From Pseudomonadota bacterium (lineage in GTDB: Bacteria > Pseudomonadota > Gammaproteobacteria > Burkholderiales > Rhodocyclaceae), in NCBI GenBank assembly GCA_018261895.1, contig JAGTRT010000027.1, positions 1 to 39,325 of the forward strand: DNA of 39,325 bases, read 5' to 3'. A program made the position numbers and the translations under genes. Of this stretch, positions 23,829 through 34,461 are shown piece after piece (position 1 is the first letter of the stretch; each line of letters starts with the position of its first letter). The notes below the pieces were generated by a model. That model made no database searches, was not told the origin of the DNA, and saw only the letters and a list, made by a program, of their open reading frames with translations.

Positions 23829-24530
23829 ATGTCCGAACCCTCTTCCCGTGCCGAGTTCTTGAGTGGTGTCCGGGCCGAGCTGCCGTTGCTGCTCGGCGTG
23901 GTGCCGTTCGGCCTGATTTTCGGGGTGCTCGGTTTGGCGGTCGGCATGCCGGGCTGGGCCGTGGTGCTGAGTTCGTCGCTGGTCTTTGCCGGGTCGTCGC
24001 AGGTCGTATTCGCGCAATTGTGGGGCGGGGCTACGCCGCCGCCGGTCATGGTGGCGACGGTGGGCGTGGTCAATCTGCGCCATCTGCTATACAGCGCGGC
24101 CGTTGCCGACTATCTGCGCGCCCTGCCCTGGCGCTGGAAGTTGCTGCTGGCCTATCTGCTGACCGACGAAGCCTTTGCCGCAGCGATTGGCCGCCTGCGC
24201 GACGGTCCGGCGACGGCGAATCGCCATTTCTTCCTGCTCGGCACGGGCTTCACGCTGTGGGCCGGCTGGCAGTTGTCGACGCTGGGCGGCGTGCTGCTCG
24301 GGGCGGCGATTCCGGAAAGCTGGTCGCTGGATTTCTCGATAGCGCTGACCTTCATCGCCCTGCTGGTGTTGTCGGTGCAGCGACGGAGCGATGCGTGGGC
24401 GGCGATTGCCGCGGCGGCGGTCGTGCTGCCGGCCCTCGTCCTGCCGCACAAGCTCGGCTTGCTGGTGGCGGCCGGGGTCGGCATCGGCTTCGGCCTGTTC
24501 ATGCGCCGATTCGACCGGGAGGCGCCATGA
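23829..24530 (+). CDS. azlC: AzlC-family amino acid exporter subunit
   Basis: This 233-residue inner-membrane protein is the large subunit of the AzlCD branched-chain amino acid exporter (LIV-E family). It begins with a short cytoplasmic tail, then LPLLLGVVPFGLIFGVLGLAVG. The SSQVVFAQLWGG and NLRHLLYSAAVADYL motifs are family hallmarks, and about six hydrophobic helices follow. I chose ATG at 23829; an earlier in-frame codon at 23808 is unsupported. The stop overlaps azlD as ATGA, so the subunits are translationally coupled. The pair lies between inverted copies of the dispersed element. Confidence 0.92.
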   Translation: MSEPSSRAEFLSGVRAELPLLLGVVPFGLIFGVLGLAVGMPGWAVVLSSSLVFAGSSQVVFAQLWGGATPPPVMVATVGVVNLRHLLYSAAVADYLRALPWRWKLLLAYLLTDEAFAAAIGRLRDGPATANRHFFLLGTGFTLWAGWQLSTLGGVLLGAAIPESWSLDFSIALTFIALLVLSVQRRSDAWAAIAAAAVVLPALVLPHKLGLLVAAGVGIGFGLFMRRFDREAP

Positions 24531-24853
24531 GCACGACGGTGTTGCTCCTGACCATGGCGGCCTGCGGCCTGGTGACCTTCCTGATCCGCCTGTCGTTCAT
24601 CGCCTTCGGCCATCATCTGCCGGACGATCCGCGCATCACGGCGGTGCTGCGCTACGTGCCGCCAGCGATCCTGGGTGCCCTGATCGCGCCGGAGATTTTC
24701 GTGGCCGGGGGCAGTCTCAACGCCGCTCCGGATAATCCACGCCTGTGGGCGGCGCTCGTTGCACTCATCGTCGCCCGCCTGACGCGCTCCGTGCTGGCCA
24801 CCATCGCGGCCGGCATGGCGGCGCTGTGGGTGATGCAGGGCTGGCTGGCCTGA
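24527..24853 (+). CDS. azlD: AzlD-family amino acid exporter subunit
   Basis: This 108-residue membrane protein with about four helices is the small partner of AzlC. GLVTFLIRLSFIAFG and ITAVLRYVPPAILGALIAPEI are diagnostic. The ATG overlaps the azlC stop (ATGA). ilvA, on the opposite strand just downstream, makes the first step of isoleucine synthesis, so branched-chain synthesis and export genes are adjacent, though convergent. Confidence 0.92.
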   Translation: MSTTVLLLTMAACGLVTFLIRLSFIAFGHHLPDDPRITAVLRYVPPAILGALIAPEIFVAGGSLNAAPDNPRLWAALVALIVARLTRSVLATIAAGMAALWVMQGWLA

Positions 24854-24874
24854 ACGCCGGTCAGCCGGATTTCA

Positions 24875-24906
24875 ATTTTGGGCAAAATTTCCGGTTGACC
24901 GTCAAA
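24875..24906 (+). repeat. Dispersed 25-bp element, copy D
   Basis: The plus strand reads TTTTGGGCAAAA, running into the core TTTCCGGTTGACCGT and then CAAA. It begins 21 bp after the azlD stop and is inverted relative to copy C. Confidence 0.85.
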
Positions 24907-24939
24907 GCCAACCAGAAAGCCAATGCGCTTGAGTTAAGC

Positions 24940-25007
24940 GTCATTCCCGCGAAAGCGGGAATGCAGGCGTCGTGTGTTGGCTGGGTTCCCGCTTTCGCGG
25001 GAACGAC
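24940..25007. repeat. Compound palindrome, two inverted 22-bp arms
   Basis: Each arm is itself a hairpin, TTCCCGCGAAAGCGGGAA and its complement. The two 22-bp arms (24940-24961 and 24986-25007) are inverted with one mismatch around a 24-bp centre. It sits between the convergent azlD and ilvA genes and may end both transcripts. Such TTCCCGC/GCGGGAA elements are widespread dispersed repeats in proteobacteria. Confidence 0.75.
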
Positions 25008-25058
25008 GAATCAACGGGCAATTTCTTTACGAACGGCGTGGCAACTGGAAAGCCGGGT

Positions 25059-26591
<1,533 letters not shown>

Positions 26592-26629
26592 TGCGCGCAA
26601 CTCATTAAGGCAAAAGGGAGATTCTACGG

Positions 26630-27055
26630 GTGGAGTGGCTAAACGTCACGGCGGAAAACGGCCTTTGGGGCCTGCTGGCGGCCAGTTTTCTCTCGGCGAC
26701 CGTGCTGCCCGGTGGCTCGGAGGCGCTGCTGTGGGGCTTCCTGCGCCTGCATCCGGCCGAATACGGCCCGGCGCTGGCGCTCGCCACCCTCGGCAACACG
26801 GCCGGCGGCATGACCTCGTGGTGGTGCGGGCGCTTCCTGCCGCGCTGGCGGAAACTCGAAACGCTACCCCATCGCGACAAGCTCGAACGCTGGGGCAGTC
26901 CCGCCCTGCTCCTCGCCTGGGCGCCGATCATCGGCGACGCCCTCTGTATCGCCGCCGGCTGGCTCAGGCTGCACTGGTTGCCGTGCTGCCTGTTCATGGC
27001 CATCGGCAAATTCGCGCGCTACTGGCTGGTCGCCCAGACAGCGCTCGCGGCGTGA
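26630..27055 (+). CDS. YqaA-family small membrane protein
   Basis: This 141-residue inner-membrane protein belongs to the YqaA branch of the DedA/VTT superfamily. Markers are LLAASFLSATVLPGGSEALL and ALATLGNTAGGMTSWWCGRFLP, then WGSPALLLAWAPIIGDALCIAAGWLRL and a C-terminal KFARYWLV segment. Its exact function is unknown; relatives act in lipid or membrane homeostasis. The start is GTG at 26630 with GGGAG 9 bases upstream. It diverges from ilvA over 38 bp. Confidence 0.9.
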   Translation: MEWLNVTAENGLWGLLAASFLSATVLPGGSEALLWGFLRLHPAEYGPALALATLGNTAGGMTSWWCGRFLPRWRKLETLPHRDKLERWGSPALLLAWAPIIGDALCIAAGWLRLHWLPCCLFMAIGKFARYWLVAQTALAA

Positions 27056-27071
27056 CAGCGGGAAAGCTGGC

Positions 27072-29042
27072 TCAGAGCGTGGGTAGCTTGGGCAGCGGTT
27101 CGGGGACGTGCCGGACGTAGCCCTGGGCGTAATCGACGCCGATGTCCTGAACCACGCGCTCGACTTCCGGATTGCAGACGAATTCGGCGACGGTGATCAA
27201 GCCGTGGGCGCGGGCCAGCTGGACGATGGCCTCGACCACTGCCTGGTCGCGGGCATCCTGATCCACGTTCTTGACGAACATGCCGTCGATTTTCAGGAAA
27301 TCGACCTTGAAACGCTTCAGGTAGCCGAATGAAGACAGCCCGCTGCCGAAATCGTCAAGCGCCAGCGTCGCGCCGATGGCCCGCATCTGCTCGATGAAAT
27401 CGAGGGCCTGATCGAGGTTGGCGACGGCACAGCTTTCCGTGATCTCGAAACACAGCTTGGCCGGGTTGATGCCATGCTTTTCGATCTGCTGGCGGACGAA
27501 GGCCGGGAAATCGTTGAGGCTGAGGCTGGCGCCCGAGACATTGACGGCCAGATGGCTGAACGGAAAAGGCTGCCCGCTTTTCTGCCAGTCGCTCATGTAG
27601 CGGCAGACGTTCTCGACCACCCAGCGGTCGATATAGGGCATCAGGTTGTAGCGTTCGGCCGTCGCGATGAAACGGCTGGGCGAGTTGATCTTGCCGAGCG
27701 GGTCGGAAAGGCGGAGCAGGACTTCGGCCGTGATCGGCAGGCCGGGCTTGAGCGGCTCCTGACGCTGGTGGAAGAGCATGAAGCGCCCTTCCGCGATGGC
27801 CCGCGTGAGCTGCGGCATGGTCCGGAAATCTTCGTTGCGTTGCTGGAACCATTCATCGGTCGGGGTATAGATTTCGACCCGGTTGCGCCCTCGTTCCTTG
27901 GCGGCATAGCAGGCCGTATCGGCGGCGATCAGCAGATCGGTGACGTTCTTCATGTCGGGACCGGAGCGCACCACCCCGATCGAGGCCCCGAGCCGGAAAC
28001 TCCGCCCATCCGAGAAGAACGGGAAGGCACAGATTTCGTCGATGAGCTGCCGGGCGCGGCGCACGGTCTCCTGCGGGCTGCAGTCGCGCATGACAATACC
28101 GAACTCGTCGCCGCCCAGCCGGGAAATGAAGCCATAGGGAAAACGGTCCTCGATCATCTGCGTCAGGCGGATCAGCAGCTCATCGCCGGCCGCATGGCCG
28201 CAGGTGTCATTGACCACCTTGAACTGGTCGAGATCGAGATACAGCAGGGTCGCCGGGTTTTCCGCCAGATCGTCTGCCTTGAGGACAGCCTCCAGATGCG
28301 TCTCGAAGGCGCGCCGATTGAACAGGCCGGTCAGCGAGTCATGGTTGGCCTGGTAGGACAGATCGGCAATGCGGCTTTTCACCGCATCGGTCATGGTGTT
28401 GAAGTTTCGCGCCAGGACCGCGACTTCGTCCTCGCCGGAAATTTCCATGCGCTCTTCGTAATGCCCCTCGGCCACGTTGATGCTGGCCTCCGCCAGCTTG
28501 ATCAGGTGGCGGGTCAGCAGGTAACCGATGATCGACAGCAGGAAGACCGAGAGGGCGACCTCGGACAGGGCGATCAGCCCGCTCTGCCAGAGCAGTTGGG
28601 CCGAAGCCTTGTCCATGAAGGTCGTCGACATCCCGTAATGGATGTGGCCGTAGACCTGGCCAAGGTAGTCGACCGGGAAGCGGACGTGGCGGATATGGCC
28701 ATCGCTGCGATTGACCAGCGGCAAGGCATCGTCCGCCGACCAGCCCGACGAGGAAAGGATGCGGCCGTCCGGATCGGTGACCGCCAGGTAGGTGATGTCG
28801 GACGCCTTGCGCCAGCCGTCGAGGATGTCGCGCAGGGTGGCGTAGTCGCGCGACGCCAGCGGCACGGCCACGGCGGTCTTGTAGGCCAGCTCGACGGCCT
28901 GAACCCGGGCATCGAGCTGTTCGGAGAGATGGTGTTCGATCAGTCGCACGCTGTTGCTGACCAGAAGCGCCAGCATCAGCGCCTCGACAACCACGCTGGC
29001 CAACAGCAGCTTGGCCCGGATGGATCGACGGATGTTCAGCAT
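27072..29042 (-). CDS. Membrane GGDEF-EAL protein with periplasmic domain and HAMP
   Basis: This 656-residue inner-membrane c-di-GMP enzyme has TM1 (about 11-34), a periplasmic sensor region (about 36-150), TM2 (about 152-178) and HAMP (about 178-230). The GGDEF domain has an intact LGGDEF at 309-314 and no RxxD I-site at the expected place. The EAL domain keeps Glu440 (EVL variant), EITE (533-536), DDFGSG (563-568), Lys584 and Glu620. Both activities are possible; net direction cannot be told. Its ATG overlaps the stop of the upstream PhnD-like gene by one base (TGATG), so the binding protein is probably its periplasmic signal receptor. Confidence 0.94.
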   Translation of the reverse strand: MLNIRRSIRAKLLLASVVVEALMLALLVSNSVRLIEHHLSEQLDARVQAVELAYKTAVAVPLASRDYATLRDILDGWRKASDITYLAVTDPDGRILSSSGWSADDALPLVNRSDGHIRHVRFPVDYLGQVYGHIHYGMSTTFMDKASAQLLWQSGLIALSEVALSVFLLSIIGYLLTRHLIKLAEASINVAEGHYEERMEISGEDEVAVLARNFNTMTDAVKSRIADLSYQANHDSLTGLFNRRAFETHLEAVLKADDLAENPATLLYLDLDQFKVVNDTCGHAAGDELLIRLTQMIEDRFPYGFISRLGGDEFGIVMRDCSPQETVRRARQLIDEICAFPFFSDGRSFRLGASIGVVRSGPDMKNVTDLLIAADTACYAAKERGRNRVEIYTPTDEWFQQRNEDFRTMPQLTRAIAEGRFMLFHQRQEPLKPGLPITAEVLLRLSDPLGKINSPSRFIATAERYNLMPYIDRWVVENVCRYMSDWQKSGQPFPFSHLAVNVSGASLSLNDFPAFVRQQIEKHGINPAKLCFEITESCAVANLDQALDFIEQMRAIGATLALDDFGSGLSSFGYLKRFKVDFLKIDGMFVKNVDQDARDQAVVEAIVQLARAHGLITVAEFVCNPEVERVVQDIGVDYAQGYVRHVPEPLPKLPTL

Positions 29043-29881
29043 CAGGAGGGGTGCCCGAGCAGCGTCCGGGTCAATGAAACATAGGGCTGCAGGGACTGAA
29101 CGTCCTCGGCTGTGATTGGCGCATAGCCCTCGTAGCCGGTCTCTTTAAAAAAGCTCAGGCCTTCGGCAGTCAGGCCGAATTTCAGCAGGGCTTCGCGAAT
29201 CCGTTTGATATCGACCTTGCCCAATCGTTTGTGGGCCAGCGTCATGAGGTGCGGAACGCGAACCTCGATGGGCAGGATGCTGACCTTGGCCCGGACGTCC
29301 TCGGGCACTTGCCGCAGCGGCGTGTGGGTGGTCAGTGCGGCATCCAGTTCGCCGACGGCCACGGCCGCCACGGCGGCCCCGTGCGTGGTCCGTTCGAACA
29401 GCTGGTAGTCGCGACCCATCTGCATGCCCTGATCGGCCAGCCATTTGACGCCACCGATCGAGGAGATGGAGAGCCGGCTGGAAAGCCCGATGCGTTTGCC
29501 TCTCAGGTCGTTGAGCGATTGAATGCCGGCATTCGGGCGAACGACGAAAACCGGCTGCAGCACGGCCTTGTATCTGACCAGCGCCTCATAGGCCTCAAGG
29601 CACATGACCCCGAAGTGCGGGCCGGTGATCAGGATGTCGTACTCGCCCGCCAGTGAACTGTTCAGGAAGGTGAAATAGTCGGGCGCTGTATAAAACTCAA
29701 TTGACCGGCCCAGTTCGTTTTGCAGGTGCTGACGTAGTGGCTGGTGGGTCTTGAACAGGGCCAGCGTCGAATTGAAAGGCATGATGCCCAGACGGAGGGG
29801 GCGCGCCGGCGCTGCTTCTGCGCTGGACCACAGCGAGAAGGGAAGAGCGCCTAGCCATCCGAGCATTTGCCGTCGATGCAT
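29042..29881 (-). CDS. PhnD/SsuA-type periplasmic solute-binding protein
   Basis: This 279-residue protein has an N-terminal export signal with twin arginines (MHRRQMLGWLGALPFSLWSSAEA). The fold is that of phosphate/phosphite/phosphonate binding proteins: LRLGIMPFNSTLALFKTHQPLRQHL, FTFLNSSLAGEYDILITGPHFG, LRGKRIGLSS and GAAVAAVAVGELDAALTTHTPLRQVP. No ABC permease or ATPase is nearby. It is translationally coupled to a membrane GGDEF-EAL protein, which suggests a sensing rather than a transport role. The ligand is unknown. Upstream are two TTTGTAATA direct repeats. Confidence 0.9.
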   Translation of the reverse strand: MHRRQMLGWLGALPFSLWSSAEAAPARPLRLGIMPFNSTLALFKTHQPLRQHLQNELGRSIEFYTAPDYFTFLNSSLAGEYDILITGPHFGVMCLEAYEALVRYKAVLQPVFVVRPNAGIQSLNDLRGKRIGLSSRLSISSIGGVKWLADQGMQMGRDYQLFERTTHGAAVAAVAVGELDAALTTHTPLRQVPEDVRAKVSILPIEVRVPHLMTLAHKRLGKVDIKRIREALLKFGLTAEGLSFFKETGYEGYAPITAEDVQSLQPYVSLTRTLLGHPS

Positions 29882-29907
29882 TTGTAATACCTATAACTTT
29901 TGTAATA
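29881..29907. promoter_or_regulatory. TTTGTAATA direct repeats upstream of the PhnD-like gene
   Basis: TTTGTAATA occurs at 29881-29889 and 29899-29907, 18 bp apart, in an AT-rich 154-bp divergent region. The first copy abuts the start codon of the binding-protein gene. This may be an operator or simply AT-rich promoter DNA. Confidence 0.35.
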
Positions 29908-30035
29908 TTTTACTCTCGTCGGAAAGATTGGGAGAACATTTGACGCTTATTTCTGTCCGAAGTTACCGCTCCTCGTTGCGTCCCCCTCGGGTACGCTAAA
30001 ATCCTGTCTTTAATGCTCTCGATTCTGGTCGCCTC

Positions 30036-33000
30036 ATGACTGCCCGCCTGCGCGAAATACCTTACAACTACACCTCGTTTTCCGATCGCGAGATCGTCAT
30101 TCGCCTGCTTGGGGCCGACAATTGGGCGGTGCTCGACGAATTGCGCAGCGAGCGCGTCACCGGCCGCTCGGCACGCATGCTCTACGAGGTGCTCGGCGAC
30201 ATCTGGGTCGTGCAGCGCAACCCGTACCTGGAAGACGACCTGCTCGACAATCGCGAACGTCGCGACGCGCTGGTCAATGCCCTCCACCACCGCCTCTCCG
30301 AAGTCGAAAAGCGTCGTGAAGCGACCGAGGGCGAGGATCAGGAGCGCGCCGCCAAGGTCAAGCGCCTCGTCGACGCCGCTCGCATCGCCGTCAACCGCTT
30401 TGCCGAGCGCTTTGGTGAAACCTGGGATCTGCGCCGCAAGGTCACGCGCATCCTGAGCAAGCACACGCGCAAGGACAACATCGCCTTCGACGGACTGGCC
30501 CGCGTATCCCACGTGACCGACGCGACCGACTGGCGCGTCGAATACCCCTTCGTCGTGCTTTACCCGGATACCGAGGAAGAGATCGGGCATCTGGTGCGCG
30601 GCTGTATCGAAGCCGGCCTGACCATCATTCCGCGCGGGGGCGGCACCGGCTACACCGGCGGCGCCGTGCCGCTGACGCCCCATTCCGCAGTGATCAACAC
30701 CGAAAAGCTCATCGACATCGGCCCCGTCGAGGAGATGGTGCTGGCCGGGCATGAAACGCCCTACGCCACCATTCGCACCGGCGCTGGCGTCGTGACCGAC
30801 CGTGTGTCCGAAGCCGCTTCGCTGGCCGGCCGCGTTTTCGCCGTCGACCCGACCTCGGCGTCGGCCTCCTGCATCGGCGGCAACATCGCCATGAACGCCG
30901 GCGGCAAGAAGGCCGTGCTGTGGGGCACGGCGCTCGACAACCTGGCCTGGTGGAAGATGGTCGATCCGGACGGCAACTGGCTGGAAGTCGAACGCGTCAA
31001 TCACAACTACGGCAAGATTCACGAGCAGGAAAACGTCGAGTTCCGTCTGAAGCGCTTCGACCCGAGCGGCAAGAAGCTGCTCGGCGAGGAAATCCTGGTC
31101 ATGCCGGGCGCCGCCTGCCGCAAGGTCGGCCTGGGCAAGGACGTGACCGACAAGTTCCTCGGCGGCATCCCGGGCGTGCAGAAGGAAGGCACGGACGGCA
31201 TCATCGTCGCGGCGCGCTGGGTGCTGCACAAGATGCCGCCGATTACGCGGACGGTTTGTCTGGAATTCTTCGGCCAGGTCCGCGAAGCGGTGCCGGCCAT
31301 CGTCGAGATTACCGACTACTTCAAGCCGGGCGGTGCCGGTCATGCGGCCGGTGTGCAACTGGCCGGTCTGGAACATCTGGACGAGCGCTACGTCAAGGCC
31401 GTCGGTTACGCGACCAAGGCCAAGCGCCACGGTCGCCCGAAGATGGTGCTGATCGGCGATCTCGTCGGCCATGATGAAAAGGCCGTGATGGCCGCGGCGT
31501 CCGAAGTGGTTCGCATGTGCAACCTGCGCGCCGCCGAGGGCTTCATCGCCGTCGATGCCGAAACCCGCAAGAAATTCTGGCTGGATCGTTCGCGTACGGC
31601 CGCCATTTCCCGTCACACCAACGCCTTCAAGGTCAATGAGGACGTGGTGATCCCCTTGCCGCGCATGGGCGACTACTGCGACGGCATCGAACGCATCAAC
31701 ATCGAGTTGTCGACGCAGAACAAGCTGGCGCTGTGCGATGCCTTGATCGAATTCCTCAAGGGCGAGCTGCCCCTGCATGCCGGCGATGCCAATCTCGACA
31801 AGGACGTCCTGATCGGCGACCGCCGGCAGGCGGCGCTGGATTACGTCGAGGCGGTGCGCCTGCGTTGGGAATGGCTGCTGGATAACCTGGACCTGCCGTT
31901 GGCCGAGGCCGAGTCGCGCTTCATGTCCTATGGCGTGGTGGCCGGCGAGCTGACCAACAAGGCCAGCGCCCCCCGGCTCTTCCACCGCTTGCAGGATTAT
32001 TCGGTGCGCACGTCCTGGAAGCAGGAACTCAGGGCGCGATTGAGCAAGATTTTCGACGGTGGCGTTTATCGTCCGATCATCGAACGCATCGAGGCCATCC
32101 ACAAGGAAGTCCTGCGTGGTCGCGTCTTTGTCGCATTGCACATGCATGCCGGCGATGGCAACGTGCACACCAATATTCCGGTCAATTCGGACAACTACGA
32201 GATGCTGCAGACCGCCAACAAGGCCGTCGAACGCATCATGCACCTGGCGCGCGGCCTGGACGGCGTGATTTCGGGCGAACACGGAATCGGGATTACCAAG
32301 CTGGAGTTCCTGACCGAGGAGGAAATCGGCCCCTTCCGCGCCTACAAGCAGAAGGTTGACCCGGACGGCCACTTCAACAAGGGCAAACTGATGCCCGGCG
32401 GCGACATGGGCAATGCCTACACGCCGTCGTTCAGCCTGCTCGGCACCGAATCGCTGATCATGGAGCAATCGGAGATCGGCAAGATTTCCGACATGGTCAA
32501 GGACTGCCTGCGCTGCGGCAAGTGCAAGCCGGTCTGCTCGACCCATGTGCCACGCGCGAACCTGCTCTACTCGCCGCGCAACAAGATTCTGGCGACCTCG
32601 CTGCTGGTCGAGGCCTTCCTCTACGAAGAACAGACCCGGCGCGGCATTTCGCTCAAGCATTTCGACGAGTTCAACGATGTGGCTGACCACTGCACGGTCT
32701 GCCACCGCTGCCTGAAGCCCTGCCCGGTCGATATCGATTTTGGCGACGTGTCGGTGGCCATGCGCAATTTCCTGCGCAAGCAGGACAAGAAGCGCTTCAG
32801 CCCGGGAACCTGGGCGGCGCTGACCTACCTGAACCTGAAGGATCCGGCGACCATCAAGGTCATGCGCGGGGTCATGATGGATTTCGGCTTCAAGGCCCAG
32901 CGTCTCGCCCACAAGGCGGCCAAGGCGTTCGGTCTGGTCCAGGACAGCCGGGCGCATCCGCCAGCCACCCTGGGCGCGCCGACGGTCAAGACGCAGGTCA

Positions 33001-33911
33001 TCCATTTCCTCAACCGGCCGATGCCGGGCAACCTGCCCAAGCGCACGTCGCGTGGCCTGCTCGACATCGAGGACGACAAGGTCATCCCGGTCATCCGCAA
33101 TCCGCAGAAAACGACCGAGGAATCGGATGCCGTCTTCTACTTCCCGGGTTGCGGTTCGGAGCGCCTGTTCTCGCAGGTTGGTCTGGCGACGCAGGCGATG
33201 CTCTACGAAACCGGTGCGACCACCGTGCTGCCGCCGGGCTACCTGTGCTGCGGCTATCCGCAGACGGCGTCCGGTGACGAAGACAAGGGGCAGAAGATCA
33301 CGACGGACAACCGCGTGCTCTTCCATCGCGTCGCCAACACGCTCAACTACCTCGACATCAAGACGGTGATCGTGTCCTGCGGCACTTGCATGGATCAGCT
33401 GCAGAAATACCAGTTCGAGAAGATTTTCCCGGGCTGCCGCCTGCTCGACATCCACGAATACCTCATGGAAAAGGGCGTCAAGCTCGAAGGTGTTAGCGGG
33501 ACGCGCTACATGTACCACGATCCCTGCCACACGCCTATGAAGGCTTACGCGCCACTGGCCGTGACCAAGTCGTTGATGGGCCAGGAAGTGCCGCTGACCG
33601 ACCGTTGCTGCGGCGATGCCGGTTCCTTCGCCTATTCGCGGCCGGATATCGCCACGCAGGTGAAGTTCCGCAAGCAGCAGGAAATCGAGAGCGGGGCAGC
33701 CAAACTGCGTGCCGACGGCTTCAAGGGCGACGTCAAGATTCTGACCTCGTGCCCGGCCTGTCTGCAGGGCTTGTCGCGCTACGATGACGATGCCGGCACC
33801 CAGGCCGACTACATCGTGGTTGAACTGGCCAAGCATCTGCTCGGCGAAAACTGGATGGCGGATTACGTGGCCAAGGCAAATACGGGTGGAATCGAACGCG
33901 TACTTTTGTAA
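30036..33911 (+). CDS. Giant FAD/Fe-S oxidoreductase (DUF3683-FAD_binding_4-Fer4-CCG)
   Basis: This 1291-residue cytoplasmic flavoprotein begins with a DUF3683-type domain (about 1-140). A FAD-linked oxidase domain follows, with [15 protein letters not shown] (199-213), then an FAD-oxidase C-terminal domain (about 500-800, with [16 protein letters not shown] and [15 protein letters not shown]). Two 4Fe-4S motifs come next (Cys824/827/830/834 and Cys886/889/892/896), then two CCG cysteine-rich domains (CCG at 1071-1073 and 1191-1193). This is GlcD and GlcF, or Dld and heterodisulfide-reductase-like parts, fused in one chain. The substrate is probably a 2-hydroxy acid, with electrons passed to a quinone or another acceptor. 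ATG 30036 is supported by family-like [15 protein letters not shown]. Confidence 0.9.
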   Translation: MTARLREIPYNYTSFSDREIVIRLLGADNWAVLDELRSERVTGRSARMLYEVLGDIWVVQRNPYLEDDLLDNRERRDALVNALHHRLSEVEKRREATEGEDQERAAKVKRLVDAARIAVNRFAERFGETWDLRRKVTRILSKHTRKDNIAFDGLARVSHVTDATDWRVEYPFVVLYPDTEEEIGHLVRGCIEAGLTIIPRGGGTGYTGGAVPLTPHSAVINTEKLIDIGPVEEMVLAGHETPYATIRTGAGVVTDRVSEAASLAGRVFAVDPTSASASCIGGNIAMNAGGKKAVLWGTALDNLAWWKMVDPDGNWLEVERVNHNYGKIHEQENVEFRLKRFDPSGKKLLGEEILVMPGAACRKVGLGKDVTDKFLGGIPGVQKEGTDGIIVAARWVLHKMPPITRTVCLEFFGQVREAVPAIVEITDYFKPGGAGHAAGVQLAGLEHLDERYVKAVGYATKAKRHGRPKMVLIGDLVGHDEKAVMAAASEVVRMCNLRAAEGFIAVDAETRKKFWLDRSRTAAISRHTNAFKVNEDVVIPLPRMGDYCDGIERINIELSTQNKLALCDALIEFLKGELPLHAGDANLDKDVLIGDRRQAALDYVEAVRLRWEWLLDNLDLPLAEAESRFMSYGVVAGELTNKASAPRLFHRLQDYSVRTSWKQELRARLSKIFDGGVYRPIIERIEAIHKEVLRGRVFVALHMHAGDGNVHTNIPVNSDNYEMLQTANKAVERIMHLARGLDGVISGEHGIGITKLEFLTEEEIGPFRAYKQKVDPDGHFNKGKLMPGGDMGNAYTPSFSLLGTESLIMEQSEIGKISDMVKDCLRCGKCKPVCSTHVPRANLLYSPRNKILATSLLVEAFLYEEQTRRGISLKHFDEFNDVADHCTVCHRCLKPCPVDIDFGDVSVAMRNFLRKQDKKRFSPGTWAALTYLNLKDPATIKVMRGVMMDFGFKAQRLAHKAAKAFGLVQDSRAHPPATLGAPTVKTQVIHFLNRPMPGNLPKRTSRGLLDIEDDKVIPVIRNPQKTTEESDAVFYFPGCGSERLFSQVGLATQAMLYETGATTVLPPGYLCCGYPQTASGDEDKGQKITTDNRVLFHRVANTLNYLDIKTVIVSCGTCMDQLQKYQFEKIFPGCRLLDIHEYLMEKGVKLEGVSGTRYMYHDPCHTPMKAYAPLAVTKSLMGQEVPLTDRCCGDAGSFAYSRPDIATQVKFRKQQEIESGAAKLRADGFKGDVKILTSCPACLQGLSRYDDDAGTQADYIVVELAKHLLGENWMADYVAKANTGGIERVLL

Positions 33912-33940
33912 TTTGGCCGTTTTTTCCGGTTGACCGTGAG
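33911..33940 (+). repeat. Dispersed 25-bp element, copy E
   Basis: The plus strand reads ATTTGGCCGTTT, then the core TTTCCGGTTGACCGT and GAGA. It begins at the last base of the oxidoreductase stop codon, in the 105-bp spacer before the HIT gene. Confidence 0.85.
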
Positions 33941-34016
33941 ATTGTCCCGATACACGGCCGGGAGCGAATGCTAAAAGAGGTCCGGTTGGATTTTGTCCGG
34001 ATGGGGGAGCGGAAGC

Positions 34017-34448
34017 ATGGGGGTGGGCAGTCAGGCATGTGAATTGTGCGCGAACGACGGTGGATTCGTCCTCTGGCGTTCCCGTTGGTGTCGCGTCGTC
34101 CGGGTCGATGATCCGCATTACCCCGGCTTCTGCCGCGTCATCTGGAACGATCATGTGCGCGAAATGAGCGACCTGCCGCCCGAGTTTCGCTCGAAGCTGA
34201 TGCGCGTCGTCATCACCGTCGAAACGGTTGTGCGCCGACTATTCAATCCAGATAAAATCAACCTTGCCAGTTTTGGCAACGTGGTTCCGCACTTGCATTG
34301 GCACATCATTCCGCGCTGGCAGGATGATCGCCATTTTCCGGAACCGATTTGGGGGAGCGTCCGGCGGGAGGGTCTGACGCAACGGCCAGCAGTCAGTGAC
34401 GCGGTATTGGCGCAAGCCGTGTCCGAAGCGCTGGCAGAAATCGAATAA
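34017..34448 (+). CDS. HIT-family protein
   Basis: This 143-residue histidine-triad protein carries PHLHWHIIPR with His92, His94 and His96. Members are nucleotide hydrolases or transferases. A CxxC pair (Cys8, Cys11) near the start is typical of this subgroup and may bind zinc. I chose ATG at 34017, which has GGGGGAGCGGAAGC just upstream; a TTG at 33993 is also in frame. It opens the run HIT, PilZ-like unknown, DUF971, ubiE, ubiJ, with a 13-bp gap to the next gene. Confidence 0.92.
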   Translation: MGVGSQACELCANDGGFVLWRSRWCRVVRVDDPHYPGFCRVIWNDHVREMSDLPPEFRSKLMRVVITVETVVRRLFNPDKINLASFGNVVPHLHWHIIPRWQDDRHFPEPIWGSVRREGLTQRPAVSDAVLAQAVSEALAEIE

Positions 34449-34461
34449 GGCTGGATGAATC

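Noticed and set aside
23681..24906. Composite transposon around azlCD
   Set aside because: No transposase gene and no visible target duplication; kept only as an inverted-repeat observation.
29910..34154. A 1414-codon open frame on the minus strand
   Set aside because: It lies antisense to the well-supported FAD/Fe-S oxidoreductase, has composition-driven His/Ala/Arg/Gly-rich sequence and no recognisable domain. High-GC codon bias of the real gene leaves this frame open.
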